The notes below the pieces were generated by a model. The model ran no database searches. It saw only the letters and a program-made list of their open reading frames with translations, and had not been told where the DNA came from. Shown here one piece after another: positions 47,955 to 58,296 of a DNA stretch of 64,000 nt (position 1 is its first letter; every line of letters begins with the position of its first letter). Source of the DNA: Holtermannia corniformis (lineage: Eukaryota; Basidiomycota; Tremellomycetes; Holtermanniales); assembly GCA_001599935.1 (NCBI GenBank), contig BCIJ01000007.1, positions 630,168 through 694,167 on the forward strand. The letters run 5' to 3'. The position numbers and the translations under genes were made by a program.

Positions 47955-50900
47955 CTGGCATCTGCCGTAGCTGACGACGCTCCAGAGATGCAACCGTTCA
48001 TGTTCTCTCGCGCTGACGTTTGTCACGGACAGCATCGGCGACCGCTTCTCATACCAGTGACAGTAGGCGGTACACGCCCGGTACAGCATCAAGTCAACTT
48101 CATCACAGCTAGTCAGCGACTGCCTAGCTGGACACAATTGTCCAATTGGGCCGTGCAAGTCTAGCTGCAAGGTCTGCGCTTGCTTGGTGGAACCCTCCCG
48201 CTGTTGTCATCGGCACGAAGAGAGCTACAACTTGAAGCGAGCCGGACAGCCGCTCCAGGTTTTCAACAGCTCGTGGGCAGCACCAAGGGGCTACGCTCAG
48301 CAGTTATTGGGTGAAGCACTTGGCGGGTATGACCGCCAGCGACCCATTCAATAGCTGTATCGATGACTTGTCACCGCTGCCCAACCTGGCGAATAGGTGG
48401 AAGATACCAGCAAGTCATTCGAATAGCCACCCGCGCAAGAAAGATATCGTGGACGACCAGATTCGTCGAGTCATAGCTAGCAGCTAGCAGTCTGAGCGCT
48501 TCGGCGGGCGGTATACGCCCAATGGTCTCTGACAGGACAGCCACACCCTGGGTCTTTGCTGGTGTCTGCGCGCGCCTCATGCGGGACGTGTGATACAACT
48601 GGCTAACAAGTCATTCACCACATCGACGCCAAGTCTGCGAGATACGCTCGTGTCAACCCAGGTGCGGTTCAAGACCCTTCACGAGACCATGTCTTCTTGA
48701 CGGCAGAACACGCCATGTCAACTGAGCTAGCTGTCCCAGGGGTCTTGTCGCGGGGCGCCAAGCCCAGCGGCATCTCCGGGAGAAGCAGCTAGTCAGGCTC
48801 GTCCCATCTACAGCCACAACCATGAGACTTGGAAGTGCATATTCGCGCAAGACTGTCACTCGGACAGCGTCAAGTGGATGACCAAGCTATCGCAGTTTCT
48901 TCCGACAGAGCGACGATGCGCTGTCTGAGAAGCCTTGCGACAGCTACGGACCCAATCAAGATCACTACCAATTAGCGGAGGACTATAGTGATATCGGCAG
49001 TGAGGTTACCCAGCCGCGACATTTTATATACCGTTCATACATGGGTACCGACACCGCGGCAGCCTCTGCCGTGTTTCCATCATTCGCTATAGCATCGCTG
49101 GCGCTGCTGAAACGATTTCGCTCGGAAACAGCTACCAGAAAGAGATCCGTGCAGCAGTGTTCCGCTGATATGTACAGCCTGAACCGCAAGACCCGATCCT
49201 CTGTGATTTTATGCCTAGCCGAGATGGCGTCACGTGTGCTACTAGTCATCGTGGTGGTCGCGGCAGGTCCCTCTGCCGCGAGCCGTAATCAAGGACCAAG
49301 TAATCAGCCACTACCGTCTGCTACACCCCAGAGCCATGGCAGACGTCCGGGCAGCAGAACCATAGCTGCTAGCGAGGTTGTCTCGCCCTGGCTCGGGGTA
49401 TCTGAACAGAGCCGAACTCGACTGTCAACGGGGCAGACTCGACATCCCCAATGCAAGCTTCGGAAGTAAGGTAGCAATGTCACTGTTGGCCACGACTGGG
49501 CAGCTCACAGCCACAACTCGATGCCTGCCTCGAGACGTCACGACTGAGCTCAGAACCGAATCTGCCTCCGCCGAGGTGTCATACCCGTACAGACGGATAC
49601 TGCCACCAAAGACGCAGATTCGAACCCGCCGGTGCGACTCGTCAAGACGCGAGCGGACATGGAATGCAACGCTTCGAGCCGAGTAACGTCGTCTAAATGT
49701 GGATGCCATCGGTACGGTGCCCGACATGCCTTGGCTCGAACACCGGCGCACGGTCTGTCTTGTTTGGTTACGGTGCGCAATCTGTACGCGGGGTAGATCT
49801 CTCTGCGATTGGTAGGTTCCCGCAGATCTCGCCATCGAATCACAGGTAGCATGCGTCGGCGATCGCCTGGCGAACGCGACGGTATGAGCTGCGCTGCCTG
49901 GCCCGGTTCACGATGCGATTCTCGCCATCATAACATAGGTAGCATGAGTCAGCGATCGCCGAGGTCTTGCCTCGCGCACGCGACGGTACGAGCCTCCGCG
50001 CCAAAGTCAACTACCCAACTTGGCGCTGCCTGACCAGGTGTCGCTCTGCCAATTAACGGCAAGGCGTAGACTGGTCTACAGCAGCGCCTCGCTAACGCTT
50101 GACGCGATACCGTGTGCCGGCTGGATTACGGTCCCCATCATCAGCGCCACTCGACACGCTGATTTTGGGAACCCGCTGCAACTGAACGTCTTTGCACATT
50201 CCGAGCTGATTTCCTTTGCAAGTCGAGTGACCTGAGTGTGCAATGTTGGTGTGGTACAAGCGACTGTGCCGTGATCGACCGGCGGGTGCAAATCCCGCCC
50301 GGCGATGCAAGGGAGATCGCAGCTGGCCAGCCTGGTCGTTGCGAACTGGCGCGCTACCCTTTGCACCCCGGCTCATCCGGGTCTGCCCATCGCGCAGCTT
50401 GGTCCCGGGACTCACCGTCTCTGCCTCTGGCTCGCCCTTGTCAGCCGCCGACGCATGCTCGCTGTGGCCAATGGCTTTATGAGCTGCGTGAGCGTCGTGC
50501 GGCTGTGTGGACGAGGGCGCGAGGATGTACGCGGCCTACGGTGGGCGTCAGTCGTGTCCACAGCGCACAGCGCGGCACGCACGCTAGCGCCAAACACTGC
50601 AATCGAGCCAAGCTACGCGCGTCAGCTGGAGACCTTTCTTGAGAGCACCCCACTCACGAGCCAGGCAGTATCGCTTTGTGGTTTGGCGCCGGGTCCCGAG
50701 CTGGCCATGCGCCTGGCTACGGTCTGTGTGCGCGGGAGTGCTGTGCGGAGGACTGCGAGTGTGCGGATGGACATGACTGCTGTGGGTTGCGGATGGTCGA
50801 GTGGTTACGGGCTGGTGCGGATGACGACGGGAACCAGAACCGGTTCAGGACGGGAACGAGCGAAACGAGAGGGGTTGGCGCGAGCGGTAATGACGTGTGA

Positions 50901-50992
50901 GTGACGTGTACTGCAGCTCACCTTCACGTGCAATGAGATTTCCAACGATCAACAGCTGTAGTACTCCAAGTGCTCCTAGTTGACTGTAGACA
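47955..50992. other. 3-kb gene-poor region
   Basis: No gene model is supported. Contents seen: a hairpin with 8-bp stem CGCGGCAG/CTGCCGCG around a 6-nt loop at 49259-49280, a diverged direct repeat at 49829-49992, a 6-bp-stem hairpin at 50281-50299, a CACGTG at 50925-50930 close to the LRR gene start, and a 199-codon plus-strand frame at 50305-50904 without recognisable features. No transposon ends or long repeats were recognised. Confidence 0.4.
49829..49992 (+). repeat. Diverged direct repeat, two copies
   Basis: The first copy (about 49829-49887) has TCGCCATC, GGTAGCATG, GTC, GCGATCGCC and ACGCGACGGTA. The second copy (about 49920-49992) has the same blocks in the same order, with small substitutions and an insertion of about 13 nt. 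It looks like a segmental duplication. Confidence 0.6.
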
Positions 50993-52881
50993 ATGCCGCG
51001 CCCTACGAAAAAGTCAAAGCAGGCAAAGCAAGCAAAGCAGCAGGACGGGACCGCTCGGGTCGCACAACCCGCGTCAGTGCAGCCAGAGCACGGTCAAGCT
51101 CAAGCCAAAGCGAACGGCAAGGGCAAGGAGCGAGCGGGACACCCGTACGCCGATGCCAAGCGGGCGCGGGATGAGCACCGGGAACGTGCAAGCAAGAGAC
51201 CAGAGCTAGAACGTTTACCGAGGTCAAAGCCGGAGCATGGCGAGCGTGCGGACGCTGGAGCCGGAAACGAGCGGAGAGCTAGCACGAGTCAGCGAACGCC
51301 GTTCGTAGCTAGAGATACAGGCAGACCGCCAAAGCACCCAGCAGGTCCCGGTCCGAGTGAAACCAAGGGTGCAAAGTCGTTTACAAAACCGACGGGAAGC
51401 AGCAAGGCAGCGCAAGCGCAAGCGGAACCAGTCAGTGGTGCCACCGCCGAATCAAGCACGGCAACACCGTCCAAGAAACCCAAGCAGCCCTTTACGCCTA
51501 AGCAGCCACCGCCCGGTACCGCCTTGACGCTATCGTCGGCTTCTGCACCGCTCCCGACGCCTGAAGAGCTCTCAAGGCTCCGTCGGCTTGATCTCCACGA
51601 CGCCGGGTTCGACGACCTCACCTGGCTTAAAGACGCACAAGGCTTGACGTGGTTGAACCTAGCGGGGAACCACGTCGTCAACGGTTGGGATGTGGTGGGC
51701 AGATTGACCGAGTTGACGGGTGAGAGCGAGCGAGCTGGCGATCGGAGGGATATTATCACTGACAGTGCCAGTCCTAAACATTTCGAATACAAAGCTGGAA
51801 GCCCTCCCGCTCCCACTCCGCCGCTTGAGCAAGTTGAAAGCGCTCGTCGCGACGGGCAACCCTTGGACCGGACTGAACGAGTTTGTCGTCGCCGAATGGA
51901 AAGAGCTGAATTCACTGAGTTGGTCATCTGCCGCACCTAAACAGCGCTAACGCGCCAGTCCTCTCGCACTCTCCAAACCTGACCCATCTCCCACCTACCC
52001 TGTCGACGCTCCAATACCTCTCCAAGCTCTCTCTCTCCCACTCGCCCCTCCTCACGGCCTCTGGCCTTCCCGATCTCTCGCCCCTCGCACTGCTACGCGA
52101 CGTCAAGCTCTCACACTGCGCCCACCTCGACACGCTACCTCGTCATCTCTCCCAGTGGGGGACCGGTCCCCTCCCTAGTGCGAGCCACACCCCGCGCACA
52201 GGCGACGGCCTCCAAGTGCTCGATCTCGGCGGCTGCAACATCACCCACTCGTCTCTAGCGTCCACTTTTCTCCCGCCCGCGCACTGGAAATCCCTCCGTT
52301 CCCTCACGCTCCACCAGAACCCGTTGACGCAGTCCCATCCAGACTACGCAGCGCTCCTCCTCGATGCAAACGATGCGCTCCCGAATCTACAGATTGTGGA
52401 TAACAAGCGCGTGGTCGAGAGGAAGCGCAAGGGCGAGGTCGTGGTTAGTAGGAAAGACAGGTTGAAGATGGAACGCATCAAGCAAGTCAAGATTACGGGT
52501 GCCAACGCCGAGATTGCGGGCAAGAGGCGGTGGGGCGGGGAACAGCCCGAGGAGGAGGCGGCGGATGGCGCAGACGCGCAGGTCACTGTCGAGCCGGAGA
52601 AGAAGAAGAAAAAGGTCAAGCGCGTCAAGGAGGATGTTGCTGCTGTCGAACCTGTCGCGCCAGTCGAGCCGGTACCTGAACCCGAACCAGCGCCAACGCC
52701 AGTGGACGAGCCCGCCGCACCCGCCCCAAAGACCAACGCCGTCATCAAAACATCGATCCTCAAGGTCATCGACGTTGCCAAGCCCAAGCAGCGCAAACCT
52801 GCCGCTGTCGATCTCAAAGCCGTGTTTGGGCGTAAACACGGGGGCGAGGATGAGTCGGGGCTCGGCGTTGGAGGGTGGTAG
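50993..52881 (+). CDS. Leucine-rich-repeat protein with basic N- and C-terminal tails
   Basis: About 590 residues. The N-terminus is disordered and basic (MPRPTKKSKQAKQAKQQ), with mixed Lys/Gln/Pro stretches to about residue 180. LRR units follow: LRRLDLHDAGFDDLTWLKDA, LTWLNLAGNHV, VLNISNTKLEALPLPLRRL, LSKLKALVATGNPWTGLNEF, then LSHSPNLTHLPPTLSTLQ, YLSKLSLSHSPLLTASGLPD, VLDLGGCNITHSSLASTF and LRSLTLHQNPLTQSHPDYAA. The last LRR is capped by LPNLQIVDNKRVVERKRKGE, as in SDS22-like and nuclear LRR proteins. A Lys-rich stretch (EKKKKKVKRVKED) and a Pro/Glu/Val-rich linker follow, ending GLGVGGW. Two introns (about 51719-51772 and 51898-51959) are inferred from frame changes. The tails suggest nuclear or nucleolar location (inference). 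Confidence 0.75.
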
Positions 52882-52971
52882 ATGCCAATGTAGAATCTCC
52901 ATGTCTTTGACAGCTATCGATGGCATCAAGATGATTAGACTGACAACCCCAAGATCTCGTCCCTTGCAAGA

Positions 52972-55900
52972 TTACACACGCGAAGCCGAACGCGAGACGC
53001 CGCTCCGACTCCGCGTGCCCTGTTTCAGCCGCTTCAGTGCGCGCGCCTCGCTCTCTCGCAGCTCGGCAACGCGCGCGTCCTCGTCCCAGTCATTGTACGA
53101 CTCATCATCGCGCTCTTCATCCAGGCCCGTCGCGTCTTCGTCCGACGGCATGTCGTGGCGCTTGCGCTTGTGCCCGAGCGGCTGTTGTCGCTCCTTTGCT
53201 CGATTCCGGGGTTTGCGTTTCTGGGGGTCAAACTCGTCCCTGCTGGCGTCAGTGCCCACTCTGACGCTTTGATCGTCCAACTCACCCATAGTCAATAAAC
53301 AATTCTTCGCCTTTGCGGATCTTGCGGCCTGGCGCCGTCAGCTTGCAGGGCAGTCGGGAGACACGACGGCTCACTCGCATAGATCATGATCCGGTGATCA
53401 CCCGAGACTTGCACGACTGTACCGCGTTAACCTCGCCAAGCCTGCCGCCGTCACTCACTTTTGACACCACAGTTTGATTTCGTCCCCTCACCGTTGTTGA
53501 TGAATCGCGCAAGGTTCCCATAGTGCGCCGCGTCGACCAGGCGATCAGCCGTCAGACCAAACAGGTAGTTGCGGTGCGTTTCCGCCTGCGGGCGTTAGGT
53601 TGCGCCGCTGCATCGTTTTCCACGCACATAGATCATGCTATAGCAGAGTCAGTGACTGTTACACTCTGACCACTCAACGCACCTTCGGCGGTCACCCTCG
53701 CGATTCGGGATCAGTTCGCCGATATACTCTGTCCATCCATCAGAAACCGCTCGAGCAAGTAAAACGACTTGCCGATCACAAACTCTAGCTTGTCAATGTC
53801 CTGGGCAGCAAACAGACCATAGCCCGCCACAGGACTGGCGTCCACGCGGACTTGCTATAGACGACGTCAGCAGCGTGCAACGTACACACACGAAGCAAGA
53901 CAGACTGGCGACCTGCCCGTCTGGATCCCGACGTTGCGGCACAAAGTCCTCGGATCGCCCGAGCGTTTATGAGGTCGAAGGATATCGCTGTCGTACACTG
54001 ATTAGGTCTCCTACCAGATCACTTTTAACGTGCAACTCACGCCGAGCCACAATCGCCACAGTGGACAGGATGGCATTCGCGCCGTGCGCGGATACACTCG
54101 CATTTGTCAGAGTGGCACGCTGTCCGGTTGGGTGCTTTGCGGCAGCTGCAGCCCTGATGACGGCGTGGGCCTGTGGTGTGGTCAGCCAGCATGGGTGAAG
54201 CGATAGTATCATTGCGTGCGAGCCGACGAGCGAGCCGACATCACGGCACACACAACTCCCAGATCACCTCCAGCTGCAGCGCACGTTGTCCGATTCAAAC
54301 CATCAGGTGTGTGTGCCGCGTAAGCCCAGCCGAGTCCCAGACACAGTCAACCGCAGAACAAAGCAAGCGATACGCACACGTCAATGGGCACTGGCACATA
54401 TCCTCACAAAAAGTCCGATGTTCCGCACAATCGCACACGCCGATCGCGCACGGGCCTTTATGGTGGCATCGATGGGTCCTGTGACGGGTCAGTTCTGCGT
54501 TCCCGCATTCGAGTCTGAGGGCGACGGACGTGACCATTTTGGTTGGATCGGTGACTGAGATCGAGTCAGCCATCTGTCATGCGGTCGCGCGACTGACTGA
54601 TAGAGCCTGGTTTGGTCGCATCATCCAGTGCTCGCCTGGAGGGCGGTTTGATAACGGCCAGCTCTTGATCAGTGTTGAAATCGCCTCGGTCTCGCAACAA
54701 GCGCGTCATCTCCTGTGCTGCCTGCTCTGCCCATCAGCCTGCTCGCGCTCGAGCCTACAGCAAGCAGACCTCGGCACAAGTCTTGCCCATGACCTGCAGA
54801 ATCTCCTTCCAGTCGCACGGTCCCTCATCGGCGCACTTTGAGCCGGGCTGCGGGAGCATGAACCCAACGAGCATCGCTTGGTCCTCGAGCGCCCACGGCA
54901 TCAGTGGTCGCGGAAGCGCAATCTGCCAAGCGTCGCCTGGGAACAGCGGCTCCGAGGCGCGCTCGAGGCTGATGAAGCACTTTGAGGAGCAGGGTGTGCT
55001 GGGGCGTGGGCGGAAATTTGCGGCGAGTGGTCGAAGGGGCCCAGGTCGGAGTCGGTAGAAGATGTGGGATTTCCCATCGCGGACTGTTGGCTCGTGTGAG
55101 CGTGAGCTCACGCACTGTGCGTGGACGTACTATGTGCCGAGCAGGCAAACTGTGCACAGTACGCTTCGGGACAAGAGAGCTCGAATAGATAGCTGAGCGT
55201 CTTGTCCTCTGCGCGCTCAATGTCAATCACTTGGGCTGGCGCGCCCCAGCGGCGCATATACAGCCCGAGCGAGTCGTCTGGCGTTTCCGGAAACGGCGCG
55301 AGGTCGCGCGAGAGCTCGTGATCTGTCAACACTGCAATCTTTTGTGGAAGTACGCGGGTTGCGTCGATTGTTTGAGAGGGCACGGTACAGCCCTGTGCGC
55401 GGAGGCGAGCATACGTCTCCTTGACGATGATGTCGACTAGAGTGGATGAATCAGCGCGAGGTGGCTATGAAGCACTGTACGGCACACCGTCGGGATCACG
55501 ATCGACGTCTAGCCATTCGCACTCTTTACTGAACAGCGCCCGGTAGTCGCCGACTTTGAAGTGGACATCGTCATCAAACGTTGGCACGAAAGGCATCTGT
55601 TCCGTGCCCGGGTTCCACAGGTTCTCATTCGTATATGAGCACCAGGTATATCGCGGGACCGGCTTGACTCCGGGGCGCACGATGAAGGCGTGCGTCGGTC
55701 GGCCAGGCTGTTTTGTCTGTTTAGGCTTGACGAGTGCCGGGGCGAGGGTGGGTGTGGTGGAAGCGGAAGCGATCGAAGTCACAGAGGTCGAGTGCGGTGC
55801 TGTCGAGGTCGAGGTGACGACGGATACCGAGCGCGAAGAGCGGATCGACGCCGAGTTTGGTCGGGTCGTCGGCGGTGCCGGACGATAGATGTACGTTGTC

Positions 55901-56253
55901 GCTGCACCATTCGGCTGCGACGGACCGCGAGTACACTCGGAAGCGCCCGCCAGCGACACAGCCGGGACTTTGCCCTGCTTCACGGCCGTACCAGTCCGCC
56001 ACGCTGCCTCGAGAACGGCATGCAACCTCGCGACCTGAACCAGATCGCTGTTCCTTGCCTGCGACTCGACGCTCGTCCGCAGCGGAAGGGTGCGAGGTGG
56101 CGCCCAAGCGTAAAAGTCTGTCCATGTCTGGTGAAACACTCTGCGCACCGTTCGGCGGGGAGGTTCGGTGGGTTCGGCCCAGTTGCCTTCGGGTTCTGGT
56201 GAGCTGCCGCTGAGGGAACCCTGGCGCGTGTCGGTCGGGTCCGTGCCACCCAT
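52972..56253 (-). CDS. E(z)/EZH2-type histone H3K27 methyltransferase (PRC2)
   Basis: Catalytic subunit of Polycomb repressive complex 2. The start at 56253 (MGGTDPTDTRQGSLSG) opens a disordered Ser/Thr region. Then PVPRYTWCSYTNENLWNPG, MPFVPTFDDDVHFKVGDYRA and DIIVKETYARLRAQG give the E(z) middle. The Cys-rich CXC domain is split by a 207-nt intron: HKGPCAIGVCDCAEHRTFCE, DMCQCPLTC, then PRRHQGCSCRKAPNRTACHS, KCECIRARRECHPVHCGDCG. It continues TLCRNVGIQTG and the SET domain: VRVDASPVAGYGLFAAQDID, EFVIEYIGELIPNREGDRRR, HRNYLFGLTADRLVDAAHYG, NLARFINNGEGTKSNCGVKI, VQVSGDHRIMIYASRKIRKG, EELFIDYG. The usual NHSxxPNC motif reads NNGEGTKSNC. Instead of a short end there is a basic/acidic extension after DEFDPQKRKPRNRAKERQQ. 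About eleven introns are present, one of them GC-AG (53729-53772). Confidence 0.93.
53729..53772 (-). other. GC-AG intron inside the E(z) SET domain
   Basis: EFVI is followed by GCAAGT and, 44 nt later, an acceptor before AGTATATCGG. Only this join gives EFVIEYIGEL, the conserved SET strand. The donor matches the GC-donor consensus. Confidence 0.75.
54171..54377 (-). other. 207-nt intron splitting the CXC domain of E(z)
   Basis: The donor GTGCGT at 54377 and acceptor ending at 54171 join CQCPLT and C-PRRHQGCSC, giving the canonical Cys spacing. Confidence 0.7.
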
Positions 56254-56545
56254 GGTGGTTTGGCAGGTGGGTCAGGTAGATCACAATCAGGCCATCCCTC
56301 TGAGGCTTGTGAGCTCGTCTTGCCTCGCCTGCAGCGGCACCACGACCACGAAACCGTTTATGGATCTGCACCACCAACAAGACAAACAAGCTGAGATGCC
56401 ACGTGGGTAATCTTCGCGGTGGAAATAGAGCGGAATCAAATTCGGCTAGGACCGTGCTCATCAGCCAGCAACGGGGAAGCGCACTGCTGTCTTCTCAGCC
56501 TCTGTCCAATCGACTATACAGGCTGCAACGCACAGCACAGTCACA
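56254..56545. promoter_or_regulatory. Divergent promoter, E(z) / GET4, with E-box
   Basis: 292 bases between divergent starts. CACGTG at 56400-56405. No other motif is evident. Confidence 0.4.
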
Positions 56546-58135
56546 ATGCCACCCCGTAGAGCACCGCTCCACACCGCAACAGACCCCGCCATACTGCTCC
56601 CAGCCATCCTCCGCCTCCTCTCTTCAGACCCACCCGACGCCTACTCGGCCCACCAAAAGGCGCGCACCACCGCCGCACGGGTCGACAAGACCCACCCAGA
56701 AGCCGCCATCGAAATCCTGTTCGCCGTCGCAAAGGAGTTGACCAAACTCGGAGAATGGGGCAGCGCGGTTGATCTCGGAGTGTATCTCGTCGCAGTGTAT
56801 GACCGGAGCGAGGTCAAGGTCGGGGTCGAGAGCCGTGGTGAGTGATGCTAGTGATCGCGCAGGGTCGTGGCAACTGATGCAGAGCGGTATAGCTCGGCTG
56901 ACGCAGCTGATTGCACTGCTGCCGGCCAAAGGCACGTGGAGGAAGAAGCTCGTCGACGCCGCAATCAAGTGAGTCGAGCGCTGTATCGTTGTGCTATGTC
57001 TGTCCGCTTGACCCAGTTGCCTGGCGGAAAGGGAGCGTCAAGCCGGTCAGGCTTTGAGACCCTGATCAGCTGGTAAGGAGCATACCGCAAAGCTCAGTCC
57101 TGCACTCAGCTCGTACTAGACTGTCCTAGTCTCATGCCAATCAACGACGCAGTGCTGACACCTGCACAGATGGTCGGCGAACCATGGCGACTGCCCAACA
57201 GGTGACCCAGACCTGCACCAATACGTCGGTGAACTGTACTATCAAGGTCAGTCCGATCTCGCTGTCTGGCACCAACGCCGGCAGCTCTGTGCACCTGGAC
57301 CGCTGCCGAATGTGACTAATATACTACAGATCGGTTGTATCCATTGGCCGAGGCGCATCTGCTTGCGAGTGGCAAGCGCGATGCGGCGCTCACGCTCGCC
57401 GAGCTGCTGTTTGATTGGTGAGTTGCAGTGGGTCGGCTATGGCGCGACGAGTACGGTGCAACCCGCGTGACTTGGATAGCCATCTGGACAGAGATTACTT
57501 TGTCCAAGGTAACCGCGGGTTGTGCCGGCCGGTCTACCAAACCCCATACCTACATCGACTACTGGAAGCTAACGCATCTCAGGAGTGGCAAGGGCGAAGA
57601 CGATCTGGGGCCCTATGCCTGCCGCGGCGTCCTTCCGTACGTCTTGACTACCAGGCGCACATTTCATCTTGGCTCACACAATCCAGCTTCCTCGCCCTGT
57701 CCCCACCTTCAATCCAACCTGCCACCACCTTCCTTGGCAAATTCCTCTCGCTCGCAACCTCGGCCAATCCTTCACTCCTCGTCGATCCCGACACCAACTC
57801 GATTCAGCTCACGACCTCGCCATCACTCAATTTCCTCCAGCTCGCGATCCACCTCGTCCAACGAGCGCCGAAAGAACAGTCTGTGCGCGGCAACGTGATT
57901 GCAAGAGACTGGGAGGCGCTCGTGAGGCGTTATACGGCGCAAAGCGCTTGTCTGAGACAACCCGAGGTCCAAGAGGTACTTTGGGTGCTGCGTCAATCGC
58001 ATGGTGCTGATACGGCGACTACAGTCCCTCCGCGCAATCTCGACCCACTCTTTCCACATTCCACCGCCACGCGGCGCGGGGAACAACGATATGCTGCAGA
58101 ACCTCATGGGCTCATTGTTTGGCGGTGCGCGGTGA
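56546..58135 (+). CDS. GET4: Get4, tail-anchored protein targeting factor
   Basis: Partner of Get5/Sgt2 that hands tail-anchored membrane proteins to Get3 for insertion at the ER. It is an all-helical α-solenoid. The start at 56546 (MPPRRAPLHTATDPAIL) leads to YSAHQKARTTAARVDKTHPE, AIEILFAVAKELTKLGEWGS and VDLGVYLVAVYDRSEVKV, then LTQLIALLPAKGTWRKKLVD, WSANHGDCPTGDPDLHQYVG and the helices LYPLAEAHLLASGK, DAALTLAELLFDW. Later exons supply TFLGKFLSLATSANPSLLVD, LNFLQLAIHLVQRAPKEQSV, EALVRRYTAQSACLRQPEVQ. A final splice near 57976-58025 leads to FHIPPPRGAGNNDMLQNLMG and the end SLFGGAR. The C-terminal motif MLxNLMxSLFG is typical. About seven introns, around 330 residues. Confidence 0.9.
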
Positions 58136-58200
58136 CGAAGTAATGCATAGCCATGATACGACCACCGGTGCTTGCATACGACCGTAGCTGGCGGTCTGCC

Positions 58201-58206
58201 CACGTG
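58201..58206. promoter_or_regulatory. E-box upstream of FAD oxidoreductase gene
   Basis: CACGTG palindrome 91 bases upstream of the chosen start at 58297, in a 161-base gap after GET4. Confidence 0.4.
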
Positions 58207-58296
58207 GCCACTTCGGGCATTTTACGAGATCGAAACCAAAGTTCGGTTCGAGTGGACGGCTCTGAGCGCGATAAAGTGGCAAGCGCTGGCCAAGCT

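Noticed and set aside
50281..50299. T-arm- or anticodon-arm-like hairpin (GGCGGG-TGCAAAT-CCCGCC)
   Set aside because: The loop lacks TTC, and no matching D arm or acceptor stem is found around it.
50305..50904. 199-codon plus-strand open frame
   Set aside because: Cys/Arg/Ala-rich composition without motifs, no supporting splice pattern, and random frames of this length are common in GC-rich sequence.
55721..56461. 246-codon minus-strand frame beginning MSTVLAEFDS
   Set aside because: It is a different frame over the E(z) N-terminal exon and its promoter; the E(z) frame starting at 56253 continues into conserved domains.
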